DNA from: Strigamia acuminata
Taxonomy: Eukaryota > Arthropoda > Chilopoda > Geophilomorpha > Linotaeniidae
DNA: 64,000 bases
Assembly (NCBI GenBank): GCA_949358305.1
Contig: OX442317.1
Coordinates: 4,344,186-4,408,185, forward strand
Direction: 5' to 3'
The notes under the pieces were generated by a model. It ran no database searches and was not told the DNA's origin. It saw only the letters and a program-made list of their open reading frames with translations. Below, piece after piece: positions 62,669 through 64,000 of the stretch (position 1 is its first letter; each line of letters starts with the position of its first letter). A program made the position numbers and the translations under genes.

Positions 62669-63259
62669 CTGAATGAGTGGGTGGCGGGAAGAACGCAGGA
62701 GGAGAAGGAGAACGCCGGCAGGGGGAGGATAGTTAACAGTTAGGGTACAGAAGCGCTCCCTCGTCTTGCCATCTGGGAAAATTGGCTCCAAAAAGCCCGC
62801 CATTAGTTGCGATTAGAAGGTGGCTCCGTGTTTCTCTCGAGTGGATTTGGTGCAATTTTAATGCCAGCCCGAGCTGCGTTTGAATCTTTCAATAGCATCA
62901 CTCGCCTAATTGCCTTTACTCTTCATTGAATCTTGTAATTGGAGTCTGTAAAAGAAAATGGAGCACACTTTCCACACTCACTTTTGCCCTCTTAAACCCC
63001 ATTCTCTAAGTGAAGCAGATTCCACTGCTTAAACTGGATGAATTTTAGGATTTAATGTTTTCTCGCTTATTCTCTTTATTCCGCGCGGATTCCCTTATAA
63101 ATACGTGATGCTTATTTGCGAATAACTTGATATTAGCCGCGCTGTTTATTAAATTTTATTAATTTTTCAGAGTATAAGTTTACGGTAGCCAACGAGATGG
63201 ATGAAATTATTTAAGATGAAAAAAAAAACATGAAAACTTTTTTTAACAATATCTGCATT
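62669..63259. other. no gene seen
   Basis: Single-copy sequence, GC-richer at 62690-62900 and AT-rich after 63050. No reading frame or repeat identified. Confidence 0.4.
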
Positions 63260-63572
63260 TAGGTCTGTGCAATTACTCTTTGAAGCGAATGCGAATGCGA
63301 TATTGCAGTCTCGAAGTATCGCTTAGAATAGGCAGTGTAATCGCAATATTGCTACATATCGCATTTTAAAATGGATTCGGTTCGGGTTCACTGCATGCGT
63401 TAAAAAAATGTAAATCACGAGACGTTTGATAAATCGCATATATCGCAATGAAAACCAGATGTATAAACGTGAGCAAAGTCTTCCACTGCGATATTTTTCG
63501 GTATTCTGCGCCAGAGAGTCTTACAATAGAAAATAATCGCATTGCGGTATATCGCAAATTTGCACAGACCTA
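63260..63572. mobile_element. MITE with TAGGTCTGTGCAA ends
   Basis: Perfect 13-bp inverted ends TAGGTCTGTGCAA / TTGCACAGACCTA. CTGCAT sits next to both ends, suggesting a partly conserved 8-bp hAT-type duplication. The interior is rich in ATCGCAATAT and ATATCGC inverted motifs. Confidence 0.75.
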
Positions 63573-63576
63573 CTGC

Positions 63577-63735
63577 ATACCGCATTTCTTCGATTAAGAG
63601 TCGCTCTCGATTGTTTTATTGTATTTCTTCGATTAAAAGTTGCGGTTTATAATTGCAGGGGCAATTTTTTACCACGATCTTTAATCAAGGGCAACTTCTA
63701 ATCGAGTGCGACTCTTAATCGAAGAAGTTCGGTAT
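63577..63735. repeat. 159-bp foldback element
   Basis: ATACCGCATTTCTTCGATTA at the left pairs with ATACCGAACTTCTTCGATTA read from the right, then AGAGTCGC with GCGACTCT. Right-end fragments occur at about 48610 and 62092. It is only 4 nt from the neighbouring MITE. Confidence 0.8.
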
Positions 63736-64000
63736 TTAATTTAATAGATTGGGGAAAAAAAGTGGAAATTTGAGCTGTATTGCACAGTACTATCTCTGCT
63801 TTATGTAACACTTGGAAACGTAATCTTCACCAGCAACGCAAATATATTCATAAACTCGTAGGTACACAAAGGACTTGCTCGGCACATTGATCGAGCCGTT
63901 GCCTTGCCTATAATCAAGATGATACTTGCTTACGTGATGATGAGATTGTTTTCTACTAATTTGATTTATACTGTCCTCTTTTGGAGGGGTCTGGTGGCGG
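63736..64000. other. no gene seen
   Basis: Window end; single-copy-looking sequence with no supported feature. Confidence 0.4.

Overview
The window is nuclear DNA from an AT-rich, intron-bearing invertebrate, almost certainly an arthropod. The evidence is a complete Dscam gene with arthropod-type exon boundaries, a BEL/Pao retrotransposon, mariner and hAT-type miniature elements, and a short (TTAGG)6 tract. Coding introns are very small (mostly 50-90 nt). I cannot name the species. Crustacean or another non-insect arthropod is a guess.

Layout. 0-6 kb: gene debris, comprising a minus-strand NACHT/NLR-like gene broken by a 50-nt repeat-mediated insertion, a frameshifted EGF-like piece and an intron-bearing INO80B pseudogene with stop codons. 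6-12 kb: repeats, namely foldback elements, six tRNA-derived modules, a 330-bp tandem repeat and a 1.9-kb minisatellite with an 11/22-bp period. 12-14.4 kb: orphan 3' terminal exons of an LMO/Beadex-type LIM gene and of a TGF-beta type I receptor (both minus strand), then a copia-like gag fragment. 14.5-24.4 kb: Dscam on the plus strand, with 36 exons. 29.2-35.7 kb: an intact, recently inserted BEL/Pao element with LTRs that look identical. 36.9-44 kb: two LITAF-domain loci, the first with three tandem copies of its 5' coding exon facing one shared 3' exon. 44-64 kb: gene-poor, with one small two-exon gene, a possible minus-strand two-exon gene, many short inverted-repeat elements, a 21-bp minisatellite and GC-richer islands with homeodomain-type TAATTA sites.

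Main result. The Dscam gene carries five tandem, phase-identical exons for Ig7, the domain encoded by the exon 9 cluster in fly Dscam1. The four introns inside the array (35, 49, 38, 46 nt) are shorter than every other intron in the gene (50 nt or more). The introns flanking the array (631 and 322 nt) are among the three longest. This geometry is what steric enforcement of one-exon-at-a-time splicing would require. The exons matching the other two variable clusters of insect Dscam (first halves of Ig2 and Ig3) are single. The LITAF locus repeats the theme of tandem exons competing for one partner.

Limits. Exon models come from reading frame, phase and splice consensus by eye, without transcripts or searches. 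Two Dscam junctions are out of phase, so local sequence errors or real lesions are possible.
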